A stretch of 64,000 nt of DNA. It comes from Hymenopus coronatus (Eukaryota; Arthropoda; Insecta; Mantodea; Hymenopodidae). The position numbers and the translations under genes were made by a program. The DNA lies in contig CM060888.1 of NCBI GenBank assembly GCA_030762935.1, forward strand, positions 119,671,468-119,735,467. The letters are read 5' to 3'. A model generated the notes under the pieces. That model had not been told where the DNA came from. It searched no databases and saw only the letters and a list, made by a program, of their open reading frames with translations. Shown here piece after piece: positions 1 to 11,720 of the stretch. How positions within the stretch are numbered: position 1 is the stretch's first letter; each line of letters begins with the position of its first letter.

Positions 1-957
1 AGAAAATGGTCCGGATGGGTGTGTGTGTGTGTGTGAACAACATAATTTAAAAAGAAGTCTGTTAAATACCAAACTCAACATTTAAGTTCAGCATCTTCCA
101 AGGATGCAACACGAAGAGTTTAAAAAAAATCCCCTCACCCCAGATTATCCTTTAACTGGGAAAATTTTTCAAAAAGGTTTATGTTTTTCAGAAATGGTAG
201 TGACGATTTGAATTAAAATATCGTGTTTTAAAACTATTTACATGACAAATAAAATGTATATATAGTTTTTTTTTGTTTTTTTTTTAGCTTAACGTCCTTT
301 AACCTGGTTGGTCATATCGGGCGATGAATGAATTTGATGAAATCATGCTCAAATGATTTCGGGGTCCATGAAACTTAAAAGTTACTCGACATTCGTCTTC
401 TCAGGATAAGGGAAACCCCCGAAAAAAAATTCTGGGTAACTCATCCTAAGCGACATTCGAACTCACGACCTTTTGAATATGAGGCAAACACTCTACCACC
501 ACACCCCAGGTGGGCAATGTGTATCTTGAATTTCCTGGGAATGTCCTCTGATGTCCTCTTCATTTTGAATGATTTTTGCATAACTGGTAATCCGTAAGAG
601 TTAGACAAAAACCTTCTATTAAAAACAATTAACTCTCGTAAAAATACACATTTTATGTACCGTACAGTTTTGTTACGAAAATAACCATTTCCGAGGTGTT
701 ACTTGTTATAGGTTTAAAGCTTCCCATATGTATACTTTTCTTTAATGTGAAGTAGTTACTCATATTGTTGCATGATCAAGCAAAGAGAATAGAATCTCAG
801 TTCCTTCACATACTGATCGGCTTTAGTTTAATGCATTCCTTGTGCAAAGTCAAATCGTTATTAAACCATTTCTGCTAATGTTTTATTTAATAAACTTTGT
901 GAGGATAGGTTGTTGCAGCATAGGTAGAGAGAGTTATGTGGATGTAGCACATCAGTC
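1..957 (-). repeat. RptA copy, minus orientation, split by a SINE
   Basis: Reverse copy of the 1.1-kb family. The 3' half is at the left, with a (GT)n tract at 20-36. The unit ends near 957 with the complement of the family start (ACATCAGT after a GTAGAGAGAG-type block). Diagnostic blocks are AAATACCAAACT, TTCCAAGGATGC, and a block starting GTATCTTGAATTTCCTGG from about 521. A SINE interrupts it at 262-515. The left end runs off the window. Confidence 0.8.
262..515 (-). mobile_element. tRNA-derived SINE (family SINE-A), minus strand
   Basis: The oligo-T run at 266-285 is the complement of a poly-A tail. The body reads back to a tRNA-like head at 465-515, with a B-box-like GAGTTCGAATGTC and an A-box-like GTGGTAGAGTG. 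It matches the copies near 44.8, 54.6 and 59.3 kb over about 230 bp. The flanks AATGTATAT (253-261) and AATGTGTAT (516-524) look like a 9-bp target duplication with one mismatch. It lies inside an RptA copy and is therefore younger than that copy. Confidence 0.8.
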
Positions 958-2150
958 TTTTTTCCATTTTGTGTGATTATTTTGATATTTTCTTGTATTT
1001 TCATTGAGTACATGATGTGTTTTGTAATTTTGAAATTTTATATATGAATAACTTTCCAAACACAAATGACACTGGTCAACTGAAAAATAAGAGTAGCTTT
1101 GTACAATCTCGGATTCTTGGGGGGAGGGCAGAAGGTCTCCTTGTTTGTTGTTTGTTGTTTGTTCTTTGTTCTTTGTTGTTTTGCTTTTATTTTTTGAAAT
1201 TTTGTACAACATGAATAAAAAAATAAATTAAGTAAAGAATATGAAGGAAGTTAATCATAAATAAAATGATCAGCCCATTGTATTGTGTGTCACACAGCAA
1301 ATGTTGTAGAAATGAAGTGTGTCAGTCTGTTACACAATTTAACCACACCAGTTTATCTGTATATACACCACAAACAGATCATATTGCAAGTATGTCTTAC
1401 ATGTGCAGTCAGACATCCAAGGGAATTGAGTAATTGGCGAGTCGCCAACTGTAATAACATCTGTGTAAAATATGTAGAGTTCGGATGAGACGTCTGATTT
1501 CTAGTGAAGGAAATCGACTGCTAACCAAATCTGAAACGGTACGTGGAAGACGGTTGCAGGATCCAAGCCTAAAATAGACTTGAAGGAGTAGTTCGTCTTC
1601 GTAAGGATCCTAATAAGGTTGGATTTGTAGGGATTATACAACCTTAATTGTTTCAATACACTATGAAGGGCATTAAAGCTCTTGGTGTACCTTGGGAAAC
1701 TAAATGGATTTAGTTCCGAAGAAAGAACTTGTAGGTGTTGTTTCGTTGTGGTCCATACGCCTAATGCGGTCTCGCAGGACACCAAACGATACTTCGCTGT
1801 ATCTGTTCTATCATATTTACTGACAGTTGAAGAGACTAGACCATGTTTGTATTGTTTTTCTGTTGTGGGAATTGTAGTTTAGATAGCCCTACACAGAGAT
1901 CGCTGGTCACCACCTATAATAGGGTGTGATCATGCCTGAAGTAAAGGGGAAGTATTTCCACTTAAAGTCTCGCGTTCCAAGCAATGATTACTACCAGAGG
2001 GCAAATACACTTATAAAGTGAACATTATTGAGAAAGACTGAAATTATTCCGCATCTAGAATAGCATTCTACATGCTGTGCAGGAATGCCAGCGCGAAAAA
2101 TAATCGCCTTCCCAGTGTTGGTGTCCCTGTATTCATAACAGAGTTCTATG
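958..2150. other. unassigned A+T-rich sequence
   Basis: No recognisable gene. A G/T-rich simple stretch (TTGTTTGTTG-type) lies at 1138-1195. Short open frames here are not similar to any family I recognise. Confidence 0.5.
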
Positions 2151-2285
2151 AAAGAGATACGCGGGTTTTTTGTGAGTAGTGCCATCCTGGTTCGAGTCCA
2201 GGGTGGGGAGTCTCACACTTCCAGGCTTGCCTGGGGTTAGGGCGTCAGTTGCCTCCCCCCCCCCCATCATCAATAAAAAAAATTA
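2150..2285 (+). mobile_element. tRNA-like SINE fragment
   Basis: A perfect tRNA T-arm, CCTGG-TTCGAGT-CCAGG, occurs at about 2187-2203. It is followed by a G/C-rich body, a C-run and an A-rich tail ending near 2281 (AATAAAAAAAATT). The A-box half is not clear. Most likely a 5'-damaged SINE. Confidence 0.5.
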
Positions 2286-2359
2286 CAACATGGCCATTAT
2301 AGCATGCGAACCAATCAGATGTTAGCTTCATTCCAGCTCTTATAAATACCAGTCTCCGC

Positions 2360-2450
2360 AAGCTCAATCCATCACGAGGAAGATGCACTTCTTCGAAACG
2401 TTGGTATCAAGCCAAGTTTTTTACCTGGTTAGAAGCCCGAGAAGATTTTG
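2360..2450 (+). ncRNA. degenerate hammerhead-like motif, retroelement relic
   Basis: A stem GAAGA (2379-2383)/TCTTC (2390-2394) is followed directly by GAAAC (2395-2399) and a GUA candidate cleavage triplet at 2404-2406. Downstream it shares ACCTGGTTA...CCCGAGAA with the better motif at 25.3 kb, so both probably come from one element family. The CUGANGA box is not intact (GAGGAAGA), so catalysis is unlikely. Confidence 0.35.
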
Positions 2451-2738
2451 GATTGGAAGATGTTGATTGTGAATGGAGAAGTAGTTAATGTCAGCGGAGC
2501 AGGTATCACTACAACTATCAATTAATGTCCCAAATTTGGGGTGAGTCAGTCAGTTTTCCCTTTTACGGGTTAATGAGAGCGTCCAGTCAGGTTATTTTCT
2601 ATTCACAGTTTGGGATATTTTCTAAATTCACTATTAATTTTGCATAATTTGAGAACTCAACATTGTTAATACTGGTCAATAACGTCTTATTCAAAAATAG
2701 TTAATTAATGATTTAAAATTAAAAGTCTGAGAGGGTCC

Positions 2739-3692
2739 ATTCACACGCATAGTACGTATAGAGAAAATAAAAAGAAAAAGAAAAAATCTGATGTGTTACA
2801 CTCACATGACCTTCTCTAGCTGTGCTACAAACCACCTACAAACGATTATTCTTCTTTGTTCACAATGCTAATCGAGATAAATGTTAGCAGAATGTTCTTA
2901 CTACTTAGTTCCTTATAAGTAGAAGGGAATAAGGGAATGTGCTATGCTAAAGTGATTGTCAAATGTTTTAAAAGCTATCGTTATGCGATTGTCATTGCAA
3001 ATCACTTCTTTGCTTGGCCAGGAGTAGAATAAAAGAAAAACGGACACTTCCTGTCTGAGTAAAGTTAAAGTACTTCACAATTGAAACCAATAACAAGGAA
3101 TATCTTGGAAACGGTTACCTCCACAACAAAAACGTAAACGACATAAATTGTGTGTTTTGTTGCGATGTATATTTTTTGTGGAGTGGGTTTTTTCTGTCTC
3201 TTACGGTTTAGCAGTTAAGCAAAATTCGACAAAATTCATCCAGAATAGAGGTCTTCAGAGGCTATTCCCAAAACATTCGAGATATACATTTAATTTCAGA
3301 CATAAATAGCTTTAATATACGGGATTTTAATCAAAATCGTTAGAGCCATTTTTAAGAAAATCAAAATGTTCGAAATTTTTTCAATGTAAAGGGTAGTTTG
3401 TGGTGGGGGATGTTTGAAAATCTTCGTGTCGCATCCTTGGAAGATACTGAACCTAAATACCAAGTTTGGTATTTAACGGTCTTTTTGTTTTGGGGCTATG
3501 CTGTCCACAGACACACACACACAGACAGACAGACACACACACGGATCTTTTTTAAAAAATGTTTTTTTCGGACTCAGGGGACCCCAAAACATATATTTCC
3601 GGTGAAATCTCCGTATCAAATTTTGGGTGCATTACAACACCTTCTCTATCCCTATGTACATTGTATATATGGGGCTAGAGAAAGTAAAAAGG
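2739..3692 (+). repeat. RptA: 3' tail plus a complete unit
   Basis: Positions 2745-2766 are the 3' tail of one unit (TAGTACGTATAGAGAAAAT). It joins through an A-rich linker to the start of another (TCTGATGTG near 2788). That unit runs through the Ca/CA microsatellite at 3506-3542 and ends GAGAAAGTAAAAA at about 3691. An internal-unit fragment at 3720-3790 bridges to the next copy. Confidence 0.8.
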
Positions 3693-3792
3693 TAAGAAAC
3701 AAGATATCAAATGCAAGTTTGACAAAAGTTTAAGTACTTTAAAATTGAAACTAATAACAATAAATATCTCAGAAATTTCTAACTCAACAATA

Positions 3793-4493
3793 AAAAAATA
3801 TTATGTGATCCATTCACATGACTTTCTCCACATCTCTGTAACAAATTATTCTTAAAAAGCTTATGCTTCTATTTACTTCATGCTAATCGAGAAAAAAATT
3901 AGCGGAAATAGTCCTATTACTTACTTGCTTCCTTGTAAGCAGAAGCGAAATAAGGGAGTATCATAGGTTAAAGTGATAGTCAAAAGCTGGTTTCTATGTG
4001 ACTGAAGTTCTCTTGTTTCTATGGACACGAGTTGACAAATCTCTGTATGAGAAAAGTAAGTTTTTCAAAGCTGAAACCAAAAACGAGGAATATCTTAAAA
4101 AAGATCAACTCCACGAAAAAAAAAATATAACAAAGGGTGTGTTTTAACGTGCTCTACATTTTTGTGCGGTAAGTTTTTGTCCATCTCTTACGGTTTAGCA
4201 GTTATGCAAAATTCCGTAAAATTCATCTAGAGTAAAGTAATCTTCAGAGGCTATTTCTAGAAAATTCAAGATATACATTTTATTTGTCAGGTAAATATCT
4301 TTAATATACGATATTTTAATCAAAATCGTTAGAGCCATTTTTAAGAAAATAAAAAATTTCGAAAAAAGTTCCATGTAAAAGGTAGTTGGGTGTGGGGGAT
4401 TTTTTTGAAAATCTACATGTGCATCCTTGGAAGATACCAAACTTAAATGCCAAGTTTGGTATTCAACGGTCTTTTCGTTTTTGAGTATGATGT

Positions 4494-4535
<42 letters not shown>

Positions 4536-4680
4536 ACCTTTTTGTAAAAATGCTTTTTTTGTATTCAGGGGGCCCAAAAACATATATTTCCGGTGAAATC
4601 TCGGTATTGAATTTTTGGGTGGAATACAATACTTCTTCTATACACTGTGTACATAGTACGTATAGAGAAAGTAAAAAATG
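3793..4680 (+). repeat. RptA complete unit
   Basis: Starts with the ATGTGATCCATTCACATGAC block after an A-run and ends GTATAGAGAAAGTAAAAA at about 4677. The internal (CA)n at 4494-4531 is the longest pure CA tract among the copies. Open frames across it are by-products of the repeat and the CA tract. Confidence 0.85.
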
Positions 4681-5091
4681 TAAGGCATAACGTGTCGTTT
4701 AACGGGACCTACTTTTTGTGTAATAAGCTTTTGTCTATCTCTTACAATTTTCCAGTTATGTAAAGGCACCCAAATAATAATAAAATTCTAATTAAATTAG
4801 GACTAATAATTAAAAAAATTATTGATAGTACAAATATTAAAACTAAGAAAATAAAACGTCTTCAGAGGCTATTCCCAGAAAACTAAAGATATGCGTTTTA
4901 TTTGACATACAAATTTCTGTAATATACGGTATTTCAATCAAAACTGTTAGAGCTATTTGTAGAAAAATCAATACTTTCGAGAAAAAAAGTTCATATAAAC
5001 GACAGTTTGGAGTAGAGGAATTGTTTTGAAAACCTTCATGTCATACCCTTGTAGGATGTGAACTTAATTATCAAATTTGTTATTTAACCAA

Positions 5092-5161
<70 letters not shown>

Positions 5162-5315
5162 ACACACACACACCTCCTCCTAAAGCGGCTTTGTTCAAGG
5201 GCCCTCAAAACAAGTATTTCGGTCAAATATTGTTTCTAATTCTTGGATAGAGTACAACAGTTTCTCTATACACTGGGTTCATTGTGCATTTATGCTAGAG
5301 CAATAAAAATATGAT
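4681..5315 (+). repeat. RptA 5'-truncated, diverged unit
   Basis: Resumes at the block before CTTTTGTCTATCTCTTAC and continues to a decayed end near 5305 (GCTAGAGCAATAAAAA). An A+T-rich insertion lies near 4765-4850. The usual CA position is occupied by a long (CT)n(CA)n tract. Confidence 0.7.
5096..5172 (+). repeat. (CT)n/(CA)n microsatellite
   Basis: About 62 bases of pure CT repeats followed by CA repeats, at the position of RptA's internal CA tract. Confidence 0.95.
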
Positions 5316-5394
5316 TCTCAGGTTTCTGAATTTTCTTAATTTTCTTTTCAGATGCTTCAAATAAAACATATTTATTGGATTAATTGCTTTTTCA

Positions 5395-5712
5395 CACAAG
5401 CCATGTGTAGGACAGGAGTTGGATAGGTAGAGTCAGATCTCCCGGTCTCCAGCCGGTTGCTCTACCGCTGAGTTACCATGGCAGCATAGCATTGTATTTC
5501 TCAAATGACTCGCATGTCATCTCAAAATAATTTGAGAACACCTTGTGGTTTACCGGAAAACATGCGAGCCAGTTAAGAGATACAAAGTTATGCCGGTTTG
5601 TTGCCATGATAGCTCAGTGGCAGAGCAACCGGCTCTAGAGATTGGGAGATCCGCGACTTAAATCTCGGCTATGGCATTGAATTTTTCAGTCCAACTCTAC
5701 CTATCCAAAATA
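5395..5712. repeat. head-to-head pair of tRNA-like SINE heads (palindrome)
   Basis: The plus arm (about 5600-5712) contains ATAGCTCAGTGGCAGAGCAA followed by CCGGCTCTAGAGATTGGGAG. The complement of 5400-5490 carries the same tRNA D-arm-like text (GTAACTCAGCGGTAGAGCAA). Inner flanks are also inverted: GCATTGTATTTCTC with GACTCGCATG on the left, and CATGCGAGCC with GAGATACAAAGTTATGCC on the right. The loop is about 45 bp. The distal body recurs near 47.36-47.44 kb, so this is a mobile family. Confidence 0.7.
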
Positions 5713-5769
5713 TATTTAATTACTTTTCTAAGTTATCCTATGATACCGGTAATGAGTGCCCGAGTGATT

Positions 5770-6190
5770 TGTGTAAAAAAAGAAAGGCGAGATAGCAAGG
5801 TTTCTAGTGTAGAAAGAAGTGGAGGATGGATAGTGAAAGGTGAAAGAAAACAATTTTTGAGGTCCGGAAGAGTTAGGAGGAAATGGACATGGCGAGAGAC
5901 GAGACAGAGCAAAAGGAAGATGTAGATAGAAGAGAAGTAAGGAGGTGTGAGAGCTAAATCAAGTGCAGTATGATTAAGATGAAATGGCGGGAAAGATAAG
6001 TGAGAACATAAAAGGGGAAATGAGGCAAAAAACGTGATGGAGGAGGAAAGGGAAAATTTAGGCAAGATTCAAATAAGGTTATAGGGAAAGTAAAAATTAT
6101 CATAAAATCTAGATAGAAAGTAAGGCGGGAAAAATAGGAGAAGCAACAAGGGAATAAAAGGAATGTCTAATGAGACAGTAAACACAAGGG
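5770..6190 (+). repeat. polypurine-rich tract
   Basis: The plus strand is strongly A/G-biased for about 400 bp. It could be simple sequence or the decayed coiled-coil ORF1 of a retroelement. No motif decides between these. Confidence 0.4.
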
Positions 6191-7105
6191 GAATGAAAAT
6201 CTGTGCAATTTTTTAAGTGTGTTAATGGCATAAAGTCAGGGTTTCAAGTTCAAAGTGCAGCCCGAAACATTTATGGTTTGACTAAATAAATAAATGCATT
6301 CATTCAACTTCTCATTGTTCTCATATTTGTTTTTCTACTTGTTCATGTATACATTAGTTTATGCATCAATTAAATAAACATAAGTTTATGGTTCACTTAT
6401 ATTAATTGGTGTCACTAAGGACTTTTAAGTCATCTTATAGTTGTTTTTTCAAACATATTCAGGTCATAAAAACCCGCACCCTGGTTTATACAAACTCTTA
6501 TATATTGTTCCAAGCCTGTGAGTACGAGGAAATACGACACAGCTCATTATTTCTGAAATATTTTAAAGAATTCTTCATTTGGAAGTACCACTTAAATAAC
6601 ACAGTGAAGCATTTGTTATTCTTTTATATATGTATTAAAAGAGAACGTGGATTTTCAAATGTAATATTCAGATGCGTATATTCAGTAGTGTTTTAAAGAG
6701 TGAGCAAGAACTGCAGGTGGTATATGTTCTATTATTTGAACGTTAATTAACTTATCCTTCACTCAAACTACAGAATAAACTGTGAAGCAGTGAAGGTGTT
6801 AATTTGAGAAGCAAACATAGCAGTTTAACGTCATTCTGGTCGCGAATTCCCTTCTAATCATCGTGCAAATTTTAGCTAACTTCCAGATATGCAAATATTA
6901 ATTCAGCACTACAGTACATGCCGCACACAACCGAAAGGCTTCATCAATATGGACACAACAAATGTGTCAAGTGTTAGTTTACGTAATGAATCGAGCAACT
7001 CTCGACAAGTATCGAAACTGCCTTCAGAATGAGAATTCACAAACGGTGAACTTTGTACTGCGGTGCTTTTTTCATCAAGCCTTCCAGAGTGTAAAATTTC
7101 ACTTA
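6190..7105. other. unassigned A+T-rich sequence
   Basis: No recognisable gene, RNA or repeat relation to the rest of the window. Confidence 0.4.
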
Positions 7106-7109
7106 AATA

Positions 7110-7560
7110 CAAATAGAAAGACTACGCCTGATAAAGAATGTGACTTGTATGTTTCACAGACTCCCCTCTATAAGGATAAAATTGGGTGCAGGAATTATGC
7201 CCTATCTCCAAGGATAAACACTATTAGTCTTGGGAAATATTGCACAGTCTCTCAGGATGTTTACTGTTCTGAGATGTGTTCTAGAAAGATTTGTAAGAGG
7301 TTACTTGGTAAACAAATTTGCATCATCATGAAGTCAAGTGCCCTGTCATCTCGCAATAGGCTTAACATGTAATGGAAAAGAAATAGCTGATCAGCTAGCT
7401 AAAGGATTACTGAGATGCCTTATGTTGGCCCTCGTGGTTAAAAATAAGCACACGTATCCAAAACTTCGGTAAAAACATGGATTAGAGAAAAACATCAGTT
7501 CAGAAGGCAAACCTAACCTGGACAAAGAATAGCCAGAAAATTGGTCATAAATCCATGTAT
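7110..7560 (+). pseudogene. RNase H domain relic of a non-LTR retrotransposon ORF2
   Basis: Conceptual translation gives SLGKYCTVSQDVYCSEMCSR, which resembles the conserved 'SLGKYATVFQAEVYAI' block of retrotransposon RNase H. Further on is CNGKEIADQLAKGLL, resembling the 'GNEIADxLAKEG' block near the last catalytic residue. After a +1 shift comes EMPYVGPRG and then WIREKHQF, which resembles the tail after RNase H in I/R1-type elements. These domains remove RNA from the RNA:DNA hybrid during retrotransposition. At least one frameshift and several stops show it is dead. No reverse transcriptase was found upstream, so it is 5'-truncated. Clade assignment is tentative. Confidence 0.6.
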
Positions 7561-7649
7561 CTATTCTAGTGTTGATTTTTGTAGATGTGGTTGAAACATG
7601 GAAATATGTTGGGTGGAAAGAATTCATTAGAAATAATGGAAGTGAGAAT

Positions 7650-7740
7650 ATAGTACCAGTACTACTAGCAGCAGTAACAGTAGTAGGAATAGTTATAGTT
7701 GTAGAAGTGATAGAAGTAGTTGTAGTAGAGGTAATAATGA
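7650..7740 (+). repeat. (GTA)-rich trinucleotide tract
   Basis: Imperfect GTA/GTT/GAA triplets (AGTAGTAGGAATAGTTATAG). The Val-rich frame across it is an artefact of the triplets. Confidence 0.8.
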
Positions 7741-7889
7741 GTAAATTGTGCGGAGGGGAGTAGCAGAAACAGACAAAGTTGGTCCAAATGTACAGAATAA
7801 GTTATACAGAGAACAGGAAACAAAAAGTAGGAAGAAAATGTAGGTACTTTAAGAATGGTAAGAAGTGCTTTAATGGGCAATGATGGAGA

Positions 7890-8345
7890 TGTTAAAAATC
7901 AAAAGAGGGGCGACAGGTACTAGAAACATAAAATAGGAAACGTGCAACAGGAATTAGAAAATAAGTTGGGAAATAAGTTAGAAAATCAATAAGTATTAGA
8001 AAGATTCAAGGAGGAATTAAAAGAGGAAAAAACTAATGTTAGCAGAGAAATCATAGTGAATAGAATAGATTAAGGAAATGTTAGGAAAATGAGCCAAATT
8101 AGAAAGAGAAGATATAAAAATCAGAAAAGAAAGTGTAAAATTTATGGAGTAAGTAGCCAAGAATTAGAAACAGAGAGGGAATTATCAGACAAGGAAATAT
8201 AACAGGCAAGGGCACAGCTAGAAAACAAATAGAATACGGTAGGAATAGGCATAAGAAAGCCGAAAGGAAAGATAGAAGAAATCATAGATCTCTTAAAGAG
8301 ACAGCAGAAATAACAGAAATAGAATATGTATTTGACAAATTAAGA
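7890..8345 (+). pseudogene. possible coiled-coil (ORF1-like) relic, purine-rich
   Basis: The plus strand is A/G-rich. It translates, with stops, into charged text rich in Lys and Glu, such as ERFKEELKEEKTNVSREI and ELETERELSDKEI, typical of coiled coils. The composition and the RNase H relic upstream suggest retroelement ORF1 debris. There is no diagnostic motif, and simple purine-rich sequence is an alternative. Confidence 0.3.
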
Positions 8346-11300
8346 ATGGGTGTAAATTCTTCACTGTTTAGCTGTAAGTGATCTACGAGTAAGCGAACAA
8401 ACAGCAAGAGACAAAGCAATTCATAATGTAGCTGCGGACATTTCGCTGCCAATCATGATTGCAAGCACTTCAAATCGTCAAACTGGAAATGTGAATGTAC
8501 AAAGAAACCACAAAATGTACCATCTAAATTTAGTGACATTTTGTGAAATTTTATGAAATATAACTCTGAAAAATGAAAACTCGGACGACCCATCCTTTAT
8601 TCGAGAGTTACAAAAGTATTTCCCTGCGAAATGTATGCTGGAAGAGTAAATATTTAGTACTGTTAAAAATGTTTTAAGGAAATGCAGAAAATTGACTGAA
8701 CAATAACTATAGGGAGCGATAATGTCTTCAAGTCCATTCTGAATGTGTTTGTGAGTAGATTCTAGAGGCAAATACAAGCGTCAGATTAGAACTCGGTAAT
8801 AGAAAATATAATCAGGGAACTGACCATTCGATGGTGAATAATTTTATTAATTACTTATTATTGTTTATTTATTTACCTTGGCATATGTAAAGGCATTTGA
8901 TCTTCTCTTCCGCTCAACTAAATAGAAAAATCCTAAATTCAATGTTAGTACGCCATGTACAGATAAAATATAAATATAAATAAAATATATTTAATGAGAG
9001 AAACCAGAAAATCAGGAATGTTTGATTTACCAACTAAGATAAAGATCTGATAAATGTTGTGACAATACATTTTCCGAAACCATTCAGTACTATATAGTGA
9101 CAACAAAATCAATAGGTGTCTGAAATATTCATTTGTTATTAGTAAGGGGCACGGTCTCCTAGAAATAGAAATCAGAATGGAGTATTAAATAGTATAAAGG
9201 TGCAGTTCATAGATCAGAATCAGCAAATTCTGAAAATAGAAACATAGATTTGTATAGAAGCAATAGAAATGAATATGTTAAGATTTTATTAGCCTAGAGG
9301 GGGAAATACTCAATTCAAACTACGTATTTCAGTTAATGAAAGTATATGAATATAATTTACACATTAAAGGAAATGAAGCAGAACACAGAGAATACACATA
9401 AAACAAAACGCTTAATCGGAAACTAATTATTATTTCCATCAGCACTTGATTTACTATCTTAGAAGCGCATTTATGTTCGTTTTAAATAACAGACATTAAA
9501 AACAAATTACAGGGCTTCAGAGTTGAGTAACAAATAAATACAGCATACCTCAAAAGCAACAGTCTAGCAAAACTAAACTCTAGTTTAACTCTTTGGTTTG
9601 GTTTATTCCTTCGTTTTCTCTTCTTATTTCTGCTAGGAGTGACGCGCATTGAAAATAAAGACCATTCGCCCTGAATTAGTTGGTTTGCTACCGGAAATTT
9701 TAATTAAAGGATACATTTTACGTAAGAGTTTATACACAAATTGTGATTCAATATTTTATTTGTATTTATTTAAATGTACTTTTTTTTTAATTGTTAACTT
9801 TTGTGACATTGCGCCCGTTATCAATTGTATTCAACCTAGGAAGCAGAAACGTTTAATAGTTTCTCAGACAAAATCTAGAACAGATGCCCAATAAACACCT
9901 ACACTCTTAGACACATTTTATTTTCTGCCGATTATTGCAGGGAAATCAAGATGCAGAGGCTTACTAAAATTGCATATTTTACTTTCAGTTCTATAATTGT
10001 ACTAGAAACGTTTGCATGTTATGTTAATTATCTTTTTCGGCTTTCTAAAATATTTCTAGTCCAGTTTATCATGTTGAAGTGTTATTAAATCATTTATTTC
10101 TCTTATTGTTCTAATGCAATATCATAAATCTTATATCTAAGTCCCAAAACTAATAATAGATATTTTATTAATTTCATAATACAATGGGCACCATAAAATG
10201 TGCTCTAATTTATTTCCAGATATGTTGGATCATTTTTAACGCACTACTATCGTATTGCAATGACATTTGTCCAAGAATGTTTCCTAAAACTTACTTTCCG
10301 TCTGCAGCAGAATTAGAAAAAAAAAAAAAAAAAAAAAAGTGTTTTGATGCACAAACAGAAGTTCCCCTGGAGGGGAAACAGGGTTTAACCCACTTTCTTA
10401 TTGTAGTGTTCGGTTTGCTTATTATCCAAGGAGTTCCTATTCTGTTTAGTATTACGTCGCCGTAAAGTCCGTTCACACGCAAGGCCCAAAGTTAAGAGGT
10501 GAGAAGCCGAGTGACGCTAAATGCCTGTGTCAGTGCAACGTTAATCCTTTTATATTCGATCTGTGAATATCTGCCGAAACCGCGTCTGCAAACGAAAAGC
10601 TTTCAAGTTAAACATAGCACATTTATCTGGATAATATGTTTCCATTTTATAGCAGTGCCGTTCTGCGTATTCACGCATGACCTTTTGAGTTGCCCGGTGA
10701 GGAGGAGACCTCCATCCTCCAGGTGCGGATTTCGTGGGCATGCGATCTCAGGGTGATCCCTTTAGTTTCTCTAGCTAGCTGGTTAGTTTTGTTCTTGTGT
10801 GGAAGTGTGTTTTGCAGGAGGCAGGATGTGAGAGATTCGTCTTGGTGTCTGAGAAAAGAAAACAAGAGAATTCAAACTTCACTACATTTCAGTAATTGTA
10901 ATTTTCCTACCGGTTGGTCAAATTCCGGCATTTCTTGCGACTCTTTGTAAGCCCAAGATGTATATGACAATAGATTTGTCACTTTGCTTAATTCACTGTT
11001 CATTTGAACATGTCATTTAAACTACTTTTTTCGCGAACAAGTTTATCTATTTTAACCACTTAATCGCATTCCTTTATTTCACACTATTTCGCAATCACTT
11101 GATGCGCAATCGTCTCAATTTTTTAGTGATTTAATACTCGACGTATTCCACGTCATTCTTATCAATGCTGTAGTGCTTAACATTTTGTTTGCTGCGATTC
11201 ATTAATGTTTATTTATGTTCACCCATGCCTAAAATATAGTAATTATACATCTAGTGACTGCACCCTTATGGACCTCATTAAATTGTGCTCTTCATTAAAA

Positions 11301-11720
11301 TATAAGTTTGCACCAATTAGAAGGTCCACGTGTAATAATTAATACTTTCGCGTTTACGCACATCTCGTAACGCTACCAGGCACCAACTATTGAAAGCGTA
11401 ACTATCGATTGCTCTCGTATATTCAATCGAAGAACTATGCCAAGTTTAGAAAAAATAAAAATGTTGGACACGAGTGACACTGCGATGCAACTTACACCGC
11501 TGGAAACTTCTGCAATAAGTAAATTATTGGCATAATAATTAAGAAACATGTACGAAAAATGCTATGCATGGTTCATGGATTAGATAATATCAAAATGCAT
11601 AACCTCATTTTCAGAAAATGCATTTTTGGTGTACTTCGAAGAATTGTCGCCATATGAAAACATCGACCTATTGGACTCAGGTAAACATAGAATATTGAAA
11701 TATTTATAGTGTCAGACAGA
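8345..11720. other. unassigned A+T-rich sequence
   Basis: No supported gene. A poly-A run of about 20 bases lies at 10318-10338. Short open frames, such as those around 9649-9894 and 10184-10465, lack any family signature, and the second contains the poly-A as a Lys run. The stretch is nearly free of the RptA family. Confidence 0.4.

Noticed and set aside
2187..2203. A tRNA gene from the perfect T-arm
   Set aside because: No matching D-arm, anticodon arm or acceptor stem upstream; it fits a SINE remnant.
4195..4690. Overlapping open frames with Thr-His or Cys-Val runs
   Set aside because: They come from the (CA)n tract and equivalent frames in other RptA copies are broken differently, so there is no coding conservation.
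7569..7763. Membrane-protein-like frame with a Val/Ile run
   Set aside because: Produced by GTA/GTT triplets and not supported by any flanking coding signal.
10184..10465. 93-codon frame with a Lys run
   Set aside because: The Lys run is a poly-A tract. No signature, and composition like the surroundings.
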